From Limiplasma sp036652695 (GTDB taxonomy: Bacteria; Bacillota; Clostridia; Christensenellales; Aristaeellaceae): DNA of 64,000 bases. A program made the translations under genes and the position numbers. Location of the stretch: NCBI GenBank assembly GCA_036652695.1, contig JAVVVJ010000006.1, positions 1 through 64,000 of the forward strand, read 5' to 3'. Under the pieces are notes generated by a model. The model did not search any database and had not been told where the DNA came from. It saw only the letters and a program-made list of their open reading frames with translations. Of this stretch, positions 1 through 7,973 are shown piece by piece; the stretch's first letter is position 1, and each line of letters opens with the position of its first letter.

Positions 1-39
1 AAACCCCCGCATTCCCACAGCTTCCGCCCCTTCCCCCAT
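1..39 (-). CDS. Possible start of the next exopolysaccharide gene (cut by left edge)
   Basis: Downstream of the dehydratase stop codon, an ATG at 39-37 on the minus strand is preceded by a run of G residues that could serve as a ribosome binding site, and its frame stays open to the window edge (13 codons). Spacing between the G run and the ATG is short. The operon very probably continues leftward, but the product cannot be named. Confidence 0.3.
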   Translation of the reverse strand, partial: MGEGAEAVGMRGF

Positions 40-54
40 CTTCCCCCCAACTAA

Positions 55-2166
55 TCATACCGCAACCTCATCGGTGTCCTTCCTGCCCATAGCCTTCTGA
101 TCGCCGCACCCCTGCATCTCTTCCGCTTCCTCGGCTTTCAAATTCACCTCATCCGCCTCTTGATACGTAGGCACAACCCGCTTCATGGCCGCCTTCACTG
201 CCACGGTGCTTCCGTCCTCAGCGGCCGTGCGCAGCACTTCCAGCTTTTCTTCCACCTCTGCTCTGCTGGGCGATTTGTCTCGCTCAATAAAAATGAGTTC
301 GTTCTCCGTCTTATCCAGCTCCTCCGTCTTCGCCAGCAACTCTTCATACAGCTTCTCACCCTCGCGCAATCCAACTTCGCTGATGTCGATATCCACGTAT
401 GGCGTTAGCCCGGATAGTCGGATCATGTTCTCTGCCAAATCTAGGATTTTAATGGGCTTGCCCATATCAAGCACAAACAACTCGCCATCCTTCGCCATCG
501 CACCGGCTTGCAGCACCAACTGCGCCGCCTCGGGAATCGTCATAAAATAGCGAATGATGCGCTTATCGGTCAATGTCACGGGTCCACCTGCGGCAATCTG
601 TTGCTTGAACAGCGGAATAACGCTGCCATTGCTGCCAAGCACGTTCCCAAAGCGCACTGCGGCAAACTCCGTATCGCTCCCTTTGCGGCTTTGAACGATC
701 ATCTCACATACGCGCTTGCTGGCGCCCATAATATTGGTGGGGTTGACCGCCTTGTCGGTGGAAATCATGATAAATTTTTTCGTACCATATTGTTCGGCAG
801 CGTTTGCGACATTGTATGTGCCAAAAACATTGTTTTTGATGGCTTCCGCGCCGTTGTGCTCCATGAGCGGCACATGCTTGTGCGCGGCGGCATGCACCAC
901 CACATCCGGCCGATAGAACGCAAAAATCTCGTTGACTCGTTTTGCTTCCCGCACGGACGAAATCTCGACCTTCAAATCCAAAGCCTCGCCGTAGTATCTT
1001 TTGAGCTCTTGCTGAATGTCATATGCATTGTTCTCATAGCAATCAAAAACAATCAACTGCTTGGGATGAAACTTGGCGATTTGTCGGCACAGCTCACTGC
1101 CAATCGAGCCGCCACCACCTGTAATGAGCACAACCTTGTCCTGATAATAGGAAGTGGTTTTCTGATCGCTGATCTTGATAGGCTCGCGAAAGAGCAGATC
1201 CTCAATCGCAAACTCGCGCAGCACCCGCCTACCGCTTCGATTTTGATCCTCCTGTGTGAACGGAAAATCATAGATTTTGACCTTGCAATCGCTCTGCTTG
1301 TAGAAAGCATAAAGCCGTTTCTTGTCTTCGTTGTTCAAGTTTGGCAGCGCAATGATGATCTCCTGAACCGGAAGGCTTTTGAGCCTGTCGACAATGCCAT
1401 TTTCGGGATAAACACGCAACCCGGAAATGGTATTCCCGATCTTCTGCGGATCGTTGTCAATAAAGCAAAAAGGCTTATAATGGGAGGCGCGGTTCAAGTT
1501 CAGCTCGTCTGCCAGTAGCGAGCCGATGCTGCCCGCGCCAACAATGGCTACATTGATCTTATTGATAGATTTTTCCGTACCTTGCTTGTTCGCTCCGTCA
1601 CCCGCAACAGCCTCTTCATAATGGTCGCCAGTCAACCAATTGCGTAGATTTCCTTTTTTTGCCTTGCTATATAGGACTTGATAAAGATTGCGTATGGAAA
1701 GCGAGGCGATGCAGGAAACCGATACAATCGAAAGCGCCTGCCAAAACATAATGTATTTGGGCAAGTATTGTCGTTCAATGCCAGCGATGCCAAACGCCCG
1801 AAAGACGATTCTGGATACAAGCATATAAAGCAAGCCGCCGATGAGATCCGCCAAAATAATATTGAGGTATTCCTTCGCACTGGCATATCTCCACACCTGC
1901 CGATATACCTTGAAGCACGCGCGGGAAATAAACACGCAAACCATCAAAATCGCAGTGGCCAAAACGCAATCAAGCCACGAGAAAAGCGTGTCGTTGCGAA
2001 CGAGCAATGCGGTCATGCTGATCGTTGCATAAAGGAGCATGTCGATCAATATAAGAGCCAACTTACGGTTTTTCAAAATTTTTTCAGCCTTTCGATTTTT
2101 GCTTATCCTAAATGATGTTTCAAACTTTTGCAAAAAGCCACCGACCTTCTCGTCAGCGGCAATCAA
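55..2166 (-). CDS. Membrane-bound nucleotide-sugar 4,6-dehydratase, FlaA1/CapD/PglF type
   Basis: Predicted to convert a UDP-N-acetylhexosamine, usually UDP-GlcNAc, to a 4-keto-6-deoxy sugar for surface polysaccharide. The ~700-residue length and order fit the long membrane form: four hydrophobic segments at about residues 40-170, a first nucleotide-binding domain (GAGSIGS, about 212), then an extended-SDR domain with GGGGSIGSE near 350. The active-site region reads STDKAVNPTNIMGASK, where Met replaces the usual SDR Tyr, as known in FlaA1/PglF relatives. It is the last complete gene of the capsule operon here. No ATG lies near the N-terminus: the reading frame opens with TTG at 2166, and TTG at 2133, preceded by GAAGG, is an alternative start. 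Substrate is inferred from the family. Confidence 0.85.
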   Translation of the reverse strand: MIAADEKVGGFLQKFETSFRISKNRKAEKILKNRKLALILIDMLLYATISMTALLVRNDTLFSWLDCVLATAILMVCVFISRACFKVYRQVWRYASAKEYLNIILADLIGGLLYMLVSRIVFRAFGIAGIERQYLPKYIMFWQALSIVSVSCIASLSIRNLYQVLYSKAKKGNLRNWLTGDHYEEAVAGDGANKQGTEKSINKINVAIVGAGSIGSLLADELNLNRASHYKPFCFIDNDPQKIGNTISGLRVYPENGIVDRLKSLPVQEIIIALPNLNNEDKKRLYAFYKQSDCKVKIYDFPFTQEDQNRSGRRVLREFAIEDLLFREPIKISDQKTTSYYQDKVVLITGGGGSIGSELCRQIAKFHPKQLIVFDCYENNAYDIQQELKRYYGEALDLKVEISSVREAKRVNEIFAFYRPDVVVHAAAHKHVPLMEHNGAEAIKNNVFGTYNVANAAEQYGTKKFIMISTDKAVNPTNIMGASKRVCEMIVQSRKGSDTEFAAVRFGNVLGSNGSVIPLFKQQIAAGGPVTLTDKRIIRYFMTIPEAAQLVLQAGAMAKDGELFVLDMGKPIKILDLAENMIRLSGLTPYVDIDISEVGLREGEKLYEELLAKTEELDKTENELIFIERDKSPSRAEVEEKLEVLRTAAEDGSTVAVKAAMKRVVPTYQEADEVNLKAEEAEEMQGCGDQKAMGRKDTDEVAV

Positions 2167-2227
2167 AAATATCTATTCACAAATGCAGCTCGAACGTTCG
2201 AGAAACCCCAAGCCGCATGAATTCTCA

Positions 2228-2845
2228 TTATCCTATTTCGTCCAGCCATTCAAAGGCCAGCCAAGTCTGAAAAATCTGCCGATCAAAACCAATCGCCACC
2301 AGCCCGTTGCGGTTACGCCGGTCGATCCGGAGGATCTGGCCCTCATAATCCTTCATCGGTCCGGATATGATTTTGACAGAATCCCCTTCGCGATAGGCCT
2401 TGGAAAGTCCAATCATGCCATCGTATTTGAAAACCCACTGCGCAAAGTCCAAATCGCCGCCTGCCAAGCTCCATAGGCCATCATTGCTCTTTAGCACACG
2501 ATAGACGTCCTTGAGCCTTGTTAGTTCCTGCACGATAAAATCTGCCTCTGCCTTGAAAAACACATATCCCGGCATCATCTGGGTGGGTTGCACGAACCTT
2601 TGTCCGCTGCTGCTCTTGTGCTTCATCTGCAAAATTTCCTTCGCAGTGATAGCGCCGCAGGTTTCGTTTATTTGATTGGTGATCCACGTTTCGCGTCCGC
2701 TTCTCACGCTGAGACATCCATAGCATTGGTCTTGCTGTCCCAAATCAAATAAAGTCAAAGCTTCGCCCTCCGAATTGGTTTCGGTTTCAATTTCTTCCTT
2801 ATGCAGAGCCGCATCATCGCCCTGAAAATCAGCGGCGACTCTCAC
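2228..2845 (-). CDS. NusG-family specialised antiterminator (LoaP/RfaH-like)
   Basis: The C-terminal two thirds fit the NusG plan: an NGN domain (CYGCLSVRSGRE at its start, FVQPTQMMPGYVFFK later) and a KOW domain (GDSVKIISGPMKDYEGQI). Paralogues such as LoaP and RfaH ride with RNA polymerase to let it read through terminators in long polysaccharide operons, and location inside a capsule operon supports that role. There is no ATG near the N-terminus. GTG at 2845 is chosen, just after the phosphatase stop; GTG at 2875, overlapping the phosphatase, is the alternative. An acidic extension of roughly 40 residues precedes the NGN domain, which is unlike housekeeping NusG. The role is inferred from family and position. 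Confidence 0.8.
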   Translation of the reverse strand: MRVAADFQGDDAALHKEEIETETNSEGEALTLFDLGQQDQCYGCLSVRSGRETWITNQINETCGAITAKEILQMKHKSSSGQRFVQPTQMMPGYVFFKAEADFIVQELTRLKDVYRVLKSNDGLWSLAGGDLDFAQWVFKYDGMIGLSKAYREGDSVKIISGPMKDYEGQILRIDRRNRNGLVAIGFDRQIFQTWLAFEWLDEIG

Positions 2846-2862
2846 CAGCCCTTTTTGCGTTC

Positions 2863-3588
2863 CTAGCGCAAGCACTCCAGAAACGCTCGTTGGTTGCCTC
2901 CCGTCAAACGGTATGCGAGCTCCTCGCCATACTTCTTTCCCAGATACTTGTAGCATTCCTGCAAGCAGCTGGGACGGGACGTGATATTATGCGCGTCGCT
3001 CGCGACAAAATCGATGGTATCGTTGATCAGCAGCTTATGACAAAACCGATTTAGGCTGAAGCCTGATTGTCGTAGCAAGGTCTGACAGTTCATTTGCAAT
3101 TTGGCCTCAAACTGGTTTTTCAGCTCGTACGTGCGTTCTGGCCTGGATACCAAGCACTCGTAACGTTCGATATGTGCTAAAACCGGCTTATACCCGCCAT
3201 TGGCCAAATCCCGTATGGCCTGATAAAGTTGATCATACCCAATGCTAGGGGAAAATTCCACCAAAACCGCTTGACTTTGCGCCAACGTGGCCACCCTGCG
3301 CTCATCCAAGCAACGCACGGTATCCGGTGTGTAGTAAATCTCCGCTCCGGGGAAAATGCGCACCTGCCACCCCTGCCGCCACGCATATTCATTGATCGCG
3401 TTGAGCTTCCTCACCATGCCGCTGTAATCAAAATGATATCTTCCGGGTCTCGCGTGCGGCGTTGCTACAATCTTCCATACGTTCTGTTCCTGCGCGGTCT
3501 GTAGCATTCGCAGCGTTAATTCCCACTTTTCAGGTCCATCATCCATTCCATAAAGCAAATGTTGGTGGATATCAACCAAGCATTCCAT
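2863..3588 (-). CDS. CpsB/CapC-type tyrosine-protein phosphatase (PHP family)
   Basis: Metal-dependent phosphotyrosine phosphatase that counteracts the CpsD-like kinase encoded just upstream. PHP-fold metal ligands are visible: DIHQHLL at residues 6-12, ATPH near 42, GAEIYY near 80, a conserved AHIERY near 139 and SDAHN near 196. At 241 residues it matches the usual ~245-250. Its ATG follows the kinase stop by only a few bases and lacks a strong ribosome site, so translational coupling is likely. With its neighbours it forms the standard capsule regulatory trio of chain-length protein, kinase and phosphatase. Confidence 0.87.
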   Translation of the reverse strand: MECLVDIHQHLLYGMDDGPEKWELTLRMLQTAQEQNVWKIVATPHARPGRYHFDYSGMVRKLNAINEYAWRQGWQVRIFPGAEIYYTPDTVRCLDERRVATLAQSQAVLVEFSPSIGYDQLYQAIRDLANGGYKPVLAHIERYECLVSRPERTYELKNQFEAKLQMNCQTLLRQSGFSLNRFCHKLLINDTIDFVASDAHNITSRPSCLQECYKYLGKKYGEELAYRLTGGNQRAFLECLR

Positions 3589-3590
3589 TC

Positions 3591-4352
3591 CTATTGTTTG
3601 CTCCCGGTTTCGCTAGAAGCATGCTCCTTGTTTTCCGCTGCTCTGCGGTAATAGCCGCCTTCATCATGCGTATAGTAACGCTGATAATAGCGATGATAGT
3701 ACTTGTTGCTGCGCGCATCTACCGCTACCTTATTGAGCACGCAACCCAACAACGGCGATCCGGCCTTTTCAATCTGCCGCTTTGCCTCCCAAAGCTCACG
3801 CTTGGACACCGTATTTTCCGACACAACAAACAGCGTACCATCACAGGAGCGGGAAATCATAGCGGCGTCGATGATCAGCCCAACGGGCGGCGCATCCACC
3901 AGCACATAATCAAACACCTTCGCCAACTGATTCAGCAAATCGGGAAAACGCCATCCACTCAGCAGCTGCATGGAGTTCAGCACATCATGACCGGAGTGAA
4001 TCATATATGCGCCCACGATATCCGTTTCATAAAGCACGTCATCCAGCACCAAATCCCGCGCCAGATAGTGTGACAGACCCTGTGCGTCCGACGGGAATTT
4101 AATGCCGTACCTGCTCGCAATCACGGATTTACGAAGATCCGCGTCTACAAAGACAACCGCTTTGCCCATGCTGGCCATCGTGCGCATGATGTTCATGGTC
4201 ATAAAGCTCTTGCCTTCCTGCGCATGGCAGCTTGTCACCATGATCTTTTTGACATCGCTGCCCATAAACGTCAGGTTCGTGCAAAGGGTGTTGAGTGCCT
4301 CGTTAGGACCATAGTCCAGTTCAGGAAACCTTGTAATGCTAACGCTTTTCAT
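3591..4352 (-). CDS. CpsD/CapB-type tyrosine kinase (BY-kinase)
   Basis: Cytoplasmic autophosphorylating tyrosine kinase that works with the CpsC-like membrane adaptor to control polymer length and export. The BY-kinase signature is present: a Walker A loop of the form AQEGKSF (about residues 45-51), Walker A' VVFVDADLR near 70, and Walker B VLVDAPP near 153. The C-terminus has a cluster of tyrosine pairs (NKYYHRYYQRYY), the usual autophosphorylation site. Length (253) is typical for the split Gram-positive form that lacks the transmembrane half. It overlaps the upstream gene by 4 bases (ATGA). Confidence 0.9.
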   Translation of the reverse strand: MKSVSITRFPELDYGPNEALNTLCTNLTFMGSDVKKIMVTSCHAQEGKSFMTMNIMRTMASMGKAVVFVDADLRKSVIASRYGIKFPSDAQGLSHYLARDLVLDDVLYETDIVGAYMIHSGHDVLNSMQLLSGWRFPDLLNQLAKVFDYVLVDAPPVGLIIDAAMISRSCDGTLFVVSENTVSKRELWEAKRQIEKAGSPLLGCVLNKVAVDARSNKYYHRYYQRYYTHDEGGYYRRAAENKEHASSETGSKQ

Positions 4353-5134
4353 CTTCTCTTGGTCTCCTTCTTGGATTTTGGCCGCTCGATGCTCACGCCA
4401 TCAAGCTGCGCGTTTATCGGCACAACCGCCAATACCGGTATACCTGCATGCTTCACAATATCATCGCTGGATTTAATCTTATCATCAAAGATGAAAATCA
4501 GCGTAATAATGCCCGCCGCCAGCAAAAAACCCAACATCGCGCCAATCAGAACGTTTGTGGTGAAACTGGGGCTGATCGGCTGCGGATTCGGCAGCGCATC
4601 GGAAAGGATACTTGGCGTTTCCGTTGCCATGATCGATGCGATGTACTTTCTAGCGACATCCGCAAACTCATTCGCGATCAAAGCAGCTTCATCAAAGCTT
4701 TCCGACTTATACGTAATGTATAGGATGCGCGTGTTGGTCGGGTTGGTCACCGTCAACCGCTTTTGCAGCTTCTCATAGGAATAGTTCAAATTCAGGTTCG
4801 AAATAACCTGTTCATTGACCTCCCATGTTTTAAACACTTCCTGATAATCCGTGGTCAGGTAATTACCAATTTGAAGATCGGATAAGTTCAACATCGAATC
4901 GCTGGAGTTCAGGACATATAGCTTTGCAGTAGATTCATATTCTGGCGTAATCAGGAATTTTGTAATCAAACCCGCCGCCAGCGCTCCCACGACAACTGCC
5001 AGTACGATGTACTTTAGATTATCCAGCAAGCGAAAGAACAGCTCAACCAAATCAATCTCGCGTTCTTGCTCATTTTCCTGCGGCATGGTGGGGGCGTCCG
5101 CTACAATAACCGCCTTCTCATTCTCTAAGGGCAT
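4349..5134 (-). CDS. Wzz/CpsC-type polysaccharide chain-length and kinase-adaptor membrane protein
   Basis: Two hydrophobic segments frame the protein: the first at about residues 35-55, just after an acidic cytoplasmic start, the second at about 185-205. The outer loop begins LITPEYESTAKLYV, a recognisable Wzz-domain feature. A proline-rich motif (LPNPQPISPSF) precedes the second membrane segment, as in polysaccharide co-polymerases. The ATG at 5134 is chosen because GGAGG lies 9 bases upstream; an in-frame TTG at 5149 is less likely. It should anchor and activate the CpsD-like kinase and influence chain length. Confidence 0.87.
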   Translation of the reverse strand: MPLENEKAVIVADAPTMPQENEQEREIDLVELFFRLLDNLKYIVLAVVVGALAAGLITKFLITPEYESTAKLYVLNSSDSMLNLSDLQIGNYLTTDYQEVFKTWEVNEQVISNLNLNYSYEKLQKRLTVTNPTNTRILYITYKSESFDEAALIANEFADVARKYIASIMATETPSILSDALPNPQPISPSFTTNVLIGAMLGFLLAAGIITLIFIFDDKIKSSDDIVKHAGIPVLAVVPINAQLDGVSIERPKSKKETKRR

Positions 5135-5172
5135 CCATCTTACCTCCAACGGTACTTTCTTCGTAACACAAC

Positions 5173-5210
5173 CCGCTCACCCCCGCCCATCAGTGAGCGA
5201 GGATGAGCGG
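5173..5210 (-). promoter_or_regulatory. Leader hairpin upstream of the CpsC-like gene
   Basis: In the 188-base gap between the small secreted protein and the CpsC-like gene, the minus-strand RNA can pair CCGCTCA at one side with TGAGCGG at the other, extended by further G-C and G-U pairs to about 10 bp. No U run follows, so it is not an intrinsic terminator. It could be a recognition element for the NusG paralogue encoded downstream; that link is inference. Confidence 0.4.
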
Positions 5211-5322
5211 ATCCTTCCCGGAACAGCAACAAGACTGGCATTCATCAGCCGTTGCACGCTCTGGCGATCGGTGTTATCCGATTATTGCCAGTTCGTTAAC
5301 CATTCTGGATCGTACTAACGAC

Positions 5323-5877
5323 TCAACCAAAGATGGCCAATGCAACGTCTTGACCATTGATAGCCTCGAGGATATCCTCGGGGAAATCAATGACGATTTC
5401 GCCGTTTTGCACAACCGCGGGTACAGCGACCCACTTGCCTTTGACCATCACCAACGCAACAACGCTCTGGCCATCAACATAGCTGGAAGCGACGGTAAAG
5501 CTAACACTCATAGCGCCATAGGCCTTATCATAGTTAGCCGTCTTGATGGTAACAAACTCGTTCAGGTTCAGTTTCGAAACATCCGTGCCCGCAGGCAGCA
5601 GCGCCTCAACTTCAGCCTTTACATCCGTACCAAACGCTTCCAAGGTGGCGGAACCATCGGCAATCTTCGCAGCGATATCAGCAAGGGCAGCAATCGTCTC
5701 CGGCGTGTCCTTGGCAATCTCCACAGCGAAGTTGCTCGCAACAGTCGCGCCGTTTTTGGCAGTGACAGTCTTAACCTTGGTCATATCAGAGGTGCTCTTG
5801 CTGGGAACAGCAAACGCGACCGCGGACATAGAAACTACCAAGGCAATCGTAAGCAACAAAGCTACAATCTTCTTCAT
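5323..5877 (-). CDS. Small secreted protein of unknown function
   Basis: A 184-residue product with a clear Sec signal peptide (MKKIVALLLTIALVVS, predicted cleavage after AFA near residue 22) and no lipobox cysteine. The mature part is small, Ala/Val-rich and lacks cysteines; a segment reading VMVKGKWVAVPAVVQNGEI suggests a beta-sheet domain. The ATG at 5877 follows AAAGGAGAGG, which excludes the longer frame upstream. It sits between the LCP gene and the CpsC-like gene in the same direction, so it may be a matrix or surface protein made with the polysaccharide. I do not recognise the family. Confidence 0.7.
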   Translation of the reverse strand: MKKIVALLLTIALVVSMSAVAFAVPSKSTSDMTKVKTVTAKNGATVASNFAVEIAKDTPETIAALADIAAKIADGSATLEAFGTDVKAEVEALLPAGTDVSKLNLNEFVTIKTANYDKAYGAMSVSFTVASSYVDGQSVVALVMVKGKWVAVPAVVQNGEIVIDFPEDILEAINGQDVALAIFG

Positions 5878-5969
5878 AAATAATCCTCTCCTTTCTGCAT
5901 GCGAACGCATGCTAGTCAGGGTTTATTCCCTAAGCCTTGCGGCTTTTCCGGGTGATTTCATAGGAAAGC

Positions 5970-7010
5970 TCAGCCAGCAATCGGCTCAAAAAAGAGCTCA
6001 ACCACCATTGCCTCCAACGCTTGCGCATCAGCATGGAATTCCATGAATCCATCTTCCCCAATCACATGCTCACCAGCGACAGTCAGATCGGGAAGCTGCT
6101 GATATTTCTGCGTCTTATATACCTCGTTAACCAAACGGCCACGCTTCATATTGGTGACCAAAAAGGGTTCAAGGCCATCAAAGAGCGTATCTACAAACTT
6201 TGGTTCCTCGTCCAAGATGCCTGACACCTTGTTCTTTAGCAAAGTCAAGTACGCCGCCTGCCGCTTCATGCGGCTCTCGTTGGTGCCATCGCCGACCGTG
6301 GTGCGGCCGCGTACGTAATGCTCGGCCTGCATGCCATGAAGCGTTAGGGTGGTTCCCTTCACCATTGTAGGATCGATCGCTGTAAAATCCTCTTCCAGCG
6401 TTACGGTAATACCGCCAACCAACTCGTTCAAGGTCGTAATCGCATCCATATCCATTGCAATGTAGAAGTCGATATCAATGCCATAGAGCAGCGTCTGCAC
6501 AGCCTGCTGCGTAAGCTTTGCGCTCTGCGCTCCCCCATCGCCAAAGCCGTGGGAAAGGCAGATTTGCGCTGTTTTGGTGCCCGCCTCATTACCAAGCACG
6601 CCCAAAACGGTGATCTGCGTCATGGTATCGCGGTCAATCGGAAGCCATTCGACCGTCTTATCCGTGGAGTTCATAATCATCAGCGAAAGGAAGTCCGTCT
6701 GCCCGCCGTTGCGGAAGCCCGCGCCGCCTGTCAGCTGCTCGCTTCTCTTATCCACACCCATGAACAAGATGGTTGTCAACGCAGCATTATAGGAATATGC
6801 ATTGCCCTGATAGGTAACAGTGCGCATATCCCTCTGTTTGGTAGCCAGATCGCCGCGCACCTCCTCGGTGCCGAAGCTCTGGCGCTGAAGCAGATTTCCA
6901 ATGAAGGCGGCTGCGCCAAAAAGGCTGATGATGATTGCCAAAGATATGCCAATCTGTACAGCGAGCGAAGCTTGAAAGCCTTTTGGCTGCCCGGTTTCCT
7001 TGCGGTTCAT
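5970..7010 (-). CDS. LytR-CpsA-Psr (LCP) family glycopolymer transferase
   Basis: LCP enzymes move undecaprenyl-linked glycopolymers onto cell-wall peptidoglycan outside the membrane. One N-terminal membrane anchor (about residues 18-42) leads into an LCP domain with TILFMGVDKR, TDFLSLMIMNSTDK followed by LPIDRDT (the family IPRDT-like block), ITTLNELVGGITV and a late Arg-containing GTNESRMKRQAA block. Length 346 is typical. The ATG follows GAGGAGG by 8 bases. As first gene after two tandem promoters it heads the exopolysaccharide locus and is the likely ligase for its product. Confidence 0.87.
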   Translation of the reverse strand: MNRKETGQPKGFQASLAVQIGISLAIIISLFGAAAFIGNLLQRQSFGTEEVRGDLATKQRDMRTVTYQGNAYSYNAALTTILFMGVDKRSEQLTGGAGFRNGGQTDFLSLMIMNSTDKTVEWLPIDRDTMTQITVLGVLGNEAGTKTAQICLSHGFGDGGAQSAKLTQQAVQTLLYGIDIDFYIAMDMDAITTLNELVGGITVTLEEDFTAIDPTMVKGTTLTLHGMQAEHYVRGRTTVGDGTNESRMKRQAAYLTLLKNKVSGILDEEPKFVDTLFDGLEPFLVTNMKRGRLVNEVYKTQKYQQLPDLTVAGEHVIGEDGFMEFHADAQALEAMVVELFFEPIAG

Positions 7011-7060
7011 GCTGCGCTCACCTCCTCATCATCCCAAATCGTAACCACCCACACTGCTTC

Positions 7061-7089
7061 ATTTTATCAATTTCTGTGCCTCGTGTCAA
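7061..7089 (-). promoter_or_regulatory. Promoter P2 of the exopolysaccharide locus
   Basis: On the minus strand TTGACA (7089-7084), a 17-base spacer and TAAAAT (7066-7061) form a good sigma-A promoter, about 50 bases before the LCP start codon. Confidence 0.65.
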
Positions 7090-7192
7090 CGGCATCGCGG
7101 ATTTTTTCATGTTCTTGGTCTCAATGGCAATTCTCCACAGGTTTTACTGTGTCCCTCATTTTGCCTATTGTGTATTCAATTAACAGTTACGT

Positions 7193-7221
7193 ATTATAGT
7201 GTATACGTCGTGCTTTGTCAA
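7193..7221 (-). promoter_or_regulatory. Promoter P1 of the exopolysaccharide locus
   Basis: A perfect-consensus sigma-A promoter on the minus strand: TTGACA (7221-7216), 17-base spacer, TATAAT (7198-7193). Transcription would start near 7186 and run through P2, giving tandem promoters and a ~175-base leader before the LCP gene. Confidence 0.75.
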
Positions 7222-7230
7222 GCGAGCCGC

Positions 7231-7401
7231 TCAATCATCCGGGGGAACCCGATCCTGCCCCTTTTTCTTTGTCTTTTCCACTTTTCCACTGGACGTTTGA
7301 GCGTACATAAGCGCTTGTTGTATGGCAACGATGTACTTCTGGTTATTTGCGTTCAGTGCGGCGAACTTAACCGTAAACTCCCTGAGGGCTTTGTTATCCA
7401 T
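7231..7401 (-). CDS. Small protein divergent from an XRE regulator
   Basis: A 56-codon gene beginning MDNKALREF with a strong AAAGGAGG site 8 bases upstream and its own near-consensus promoter, so it is very likely expressed. The product is a single predicted helix-rich domain (about residues 4-40) with a charged Lys-rich tail; no membrane segment or signal peptide. No function is recognised. It is transcribed back to back with the XRE-type regulator, sharing the intergenic control region, which suggests the two form a small regulatory module. Confidence 0.65.
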   Translation of the reverse strand: MDNKALREFTVKFAALNANNQKYIVAIQQALMYAQTSSGKVEKTKKKGQDRVPPDD

Positions 7402-7439
7402 GGGCGTAAACCTCCTTTGCATTTGCTCGCTGTGTGAGC

Positions 7440-7468
7440 ACTATATCATAACATTGCGAGTGTGTCAA
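7440..7468 (-). promoter_or_regulatory. Promoter of the small divergent protein
   Basis: Minus-strand TTGACA (7468-7463), 17-base spacer, TATAGT (7445-7440). It lies back to back with the regulator promoter 22 bases away; GCGAG-type short repeats around both could be binding sites for the XRE protein. Confidence 0.7.
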
Positions 7469-7489
7469 GCCGCTTTTGGAATGTTTCGC

Positions 7490-7518
7490 TTGCTTTGTAA
7501 GTGGAATTATGGTATTGT
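7490..7518 (+). promoter_or_regulatory. Promoter of the XRE regulator
   Basis: TTGCTT (7490-7495), 17-base spacer, TATTGT (7513-7518), 29 bases before the regulator start codon. Weaker than the opposing promoter, as often seen for repressor genes. Confidence 0.55.
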
Positions 7519-7547
7519 AAGCGAGATTTATGAAGGGGGGAAGTAAA

Positions 7548-7886
7548 ATGTCCACAAACCAACGCATTAAACAAATAAGACAAGCATTAAACCTCTCTCA
7601 AGCCAAATTTGCAAAGGCTATATTTATCTCTAATGGCTATATTGCGGGAATTGAATTGGAAAATCGCAATGTCAACGAGCGCATTATCCGGTTGATCTGT
7701 ATCACTTTCAATGTGAGGGAACAATGGCTAAAAACTGGTGAAGGCAGCATGTTTGAAGAACAGCCCAATCTATTGTCCGATTTGGCTTCCTCTACCTTTA
7801 AAGCGTTAAAGCCAGAATATCAAGAATACATCCTCAAACAGATCGATCAGCTATTGGAGCTACAGCAGAAAGAAAATGGCGAGTAA
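7548..7886 (+). CDS. XRE-family transcriptional regulator
   Basis: A 112-residue DNA-binding protein with an N-terminal Cro/C1-type helix-turn-helix: IKQIRQALNLSQAKFAKA, then SNGYIAGIELENRNVNE as recognition region, and the INFNVREQWL-like end (here CITFNVREQWLKTGEG) common in this family. The C-terminal ~40 residues look like an oligomerisation helix (YQEYILKQIDQLLELQ). The ATG at 7548 follows AAGGGGGGAAG. It probably represses itself and the divergent small gene. There is no integrase or phage gene nearby, so a phage origin is not supported. Confidence 0.85.
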   Translation: MSTNQRIKQIRQALNLSQAKFAKAIFISNGYIAGIELENRNVNERIIRLICITFNVREQWLKTGEGSMFEEQPNLLSDLASSTFKALKPEYQEYILKQIDQLLELQQKENGE

Positions 7887-7973
7887 ACGCCCTTTCACCC
7901 CACTTCATTATAATAAGCAAAGCCGCCCTTTGAAAACCAGTCCATTCCATCATAAGCGTGAGGAGAAGAAACC

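Noticed and set aside
508..1518. Long open frame opposite the nucleotide-sugar dehydratase
   Set aside because: No protein family features; overlaps a gene with full catalytic motifs.
7231..7886. Small gene and XRE regulator considered as a toxin-antitoxin or phage lysogeny module
   Set aside because: No toxin motif in the small protein, divergent and not overlapping, and no integrase or phage genes nearby.
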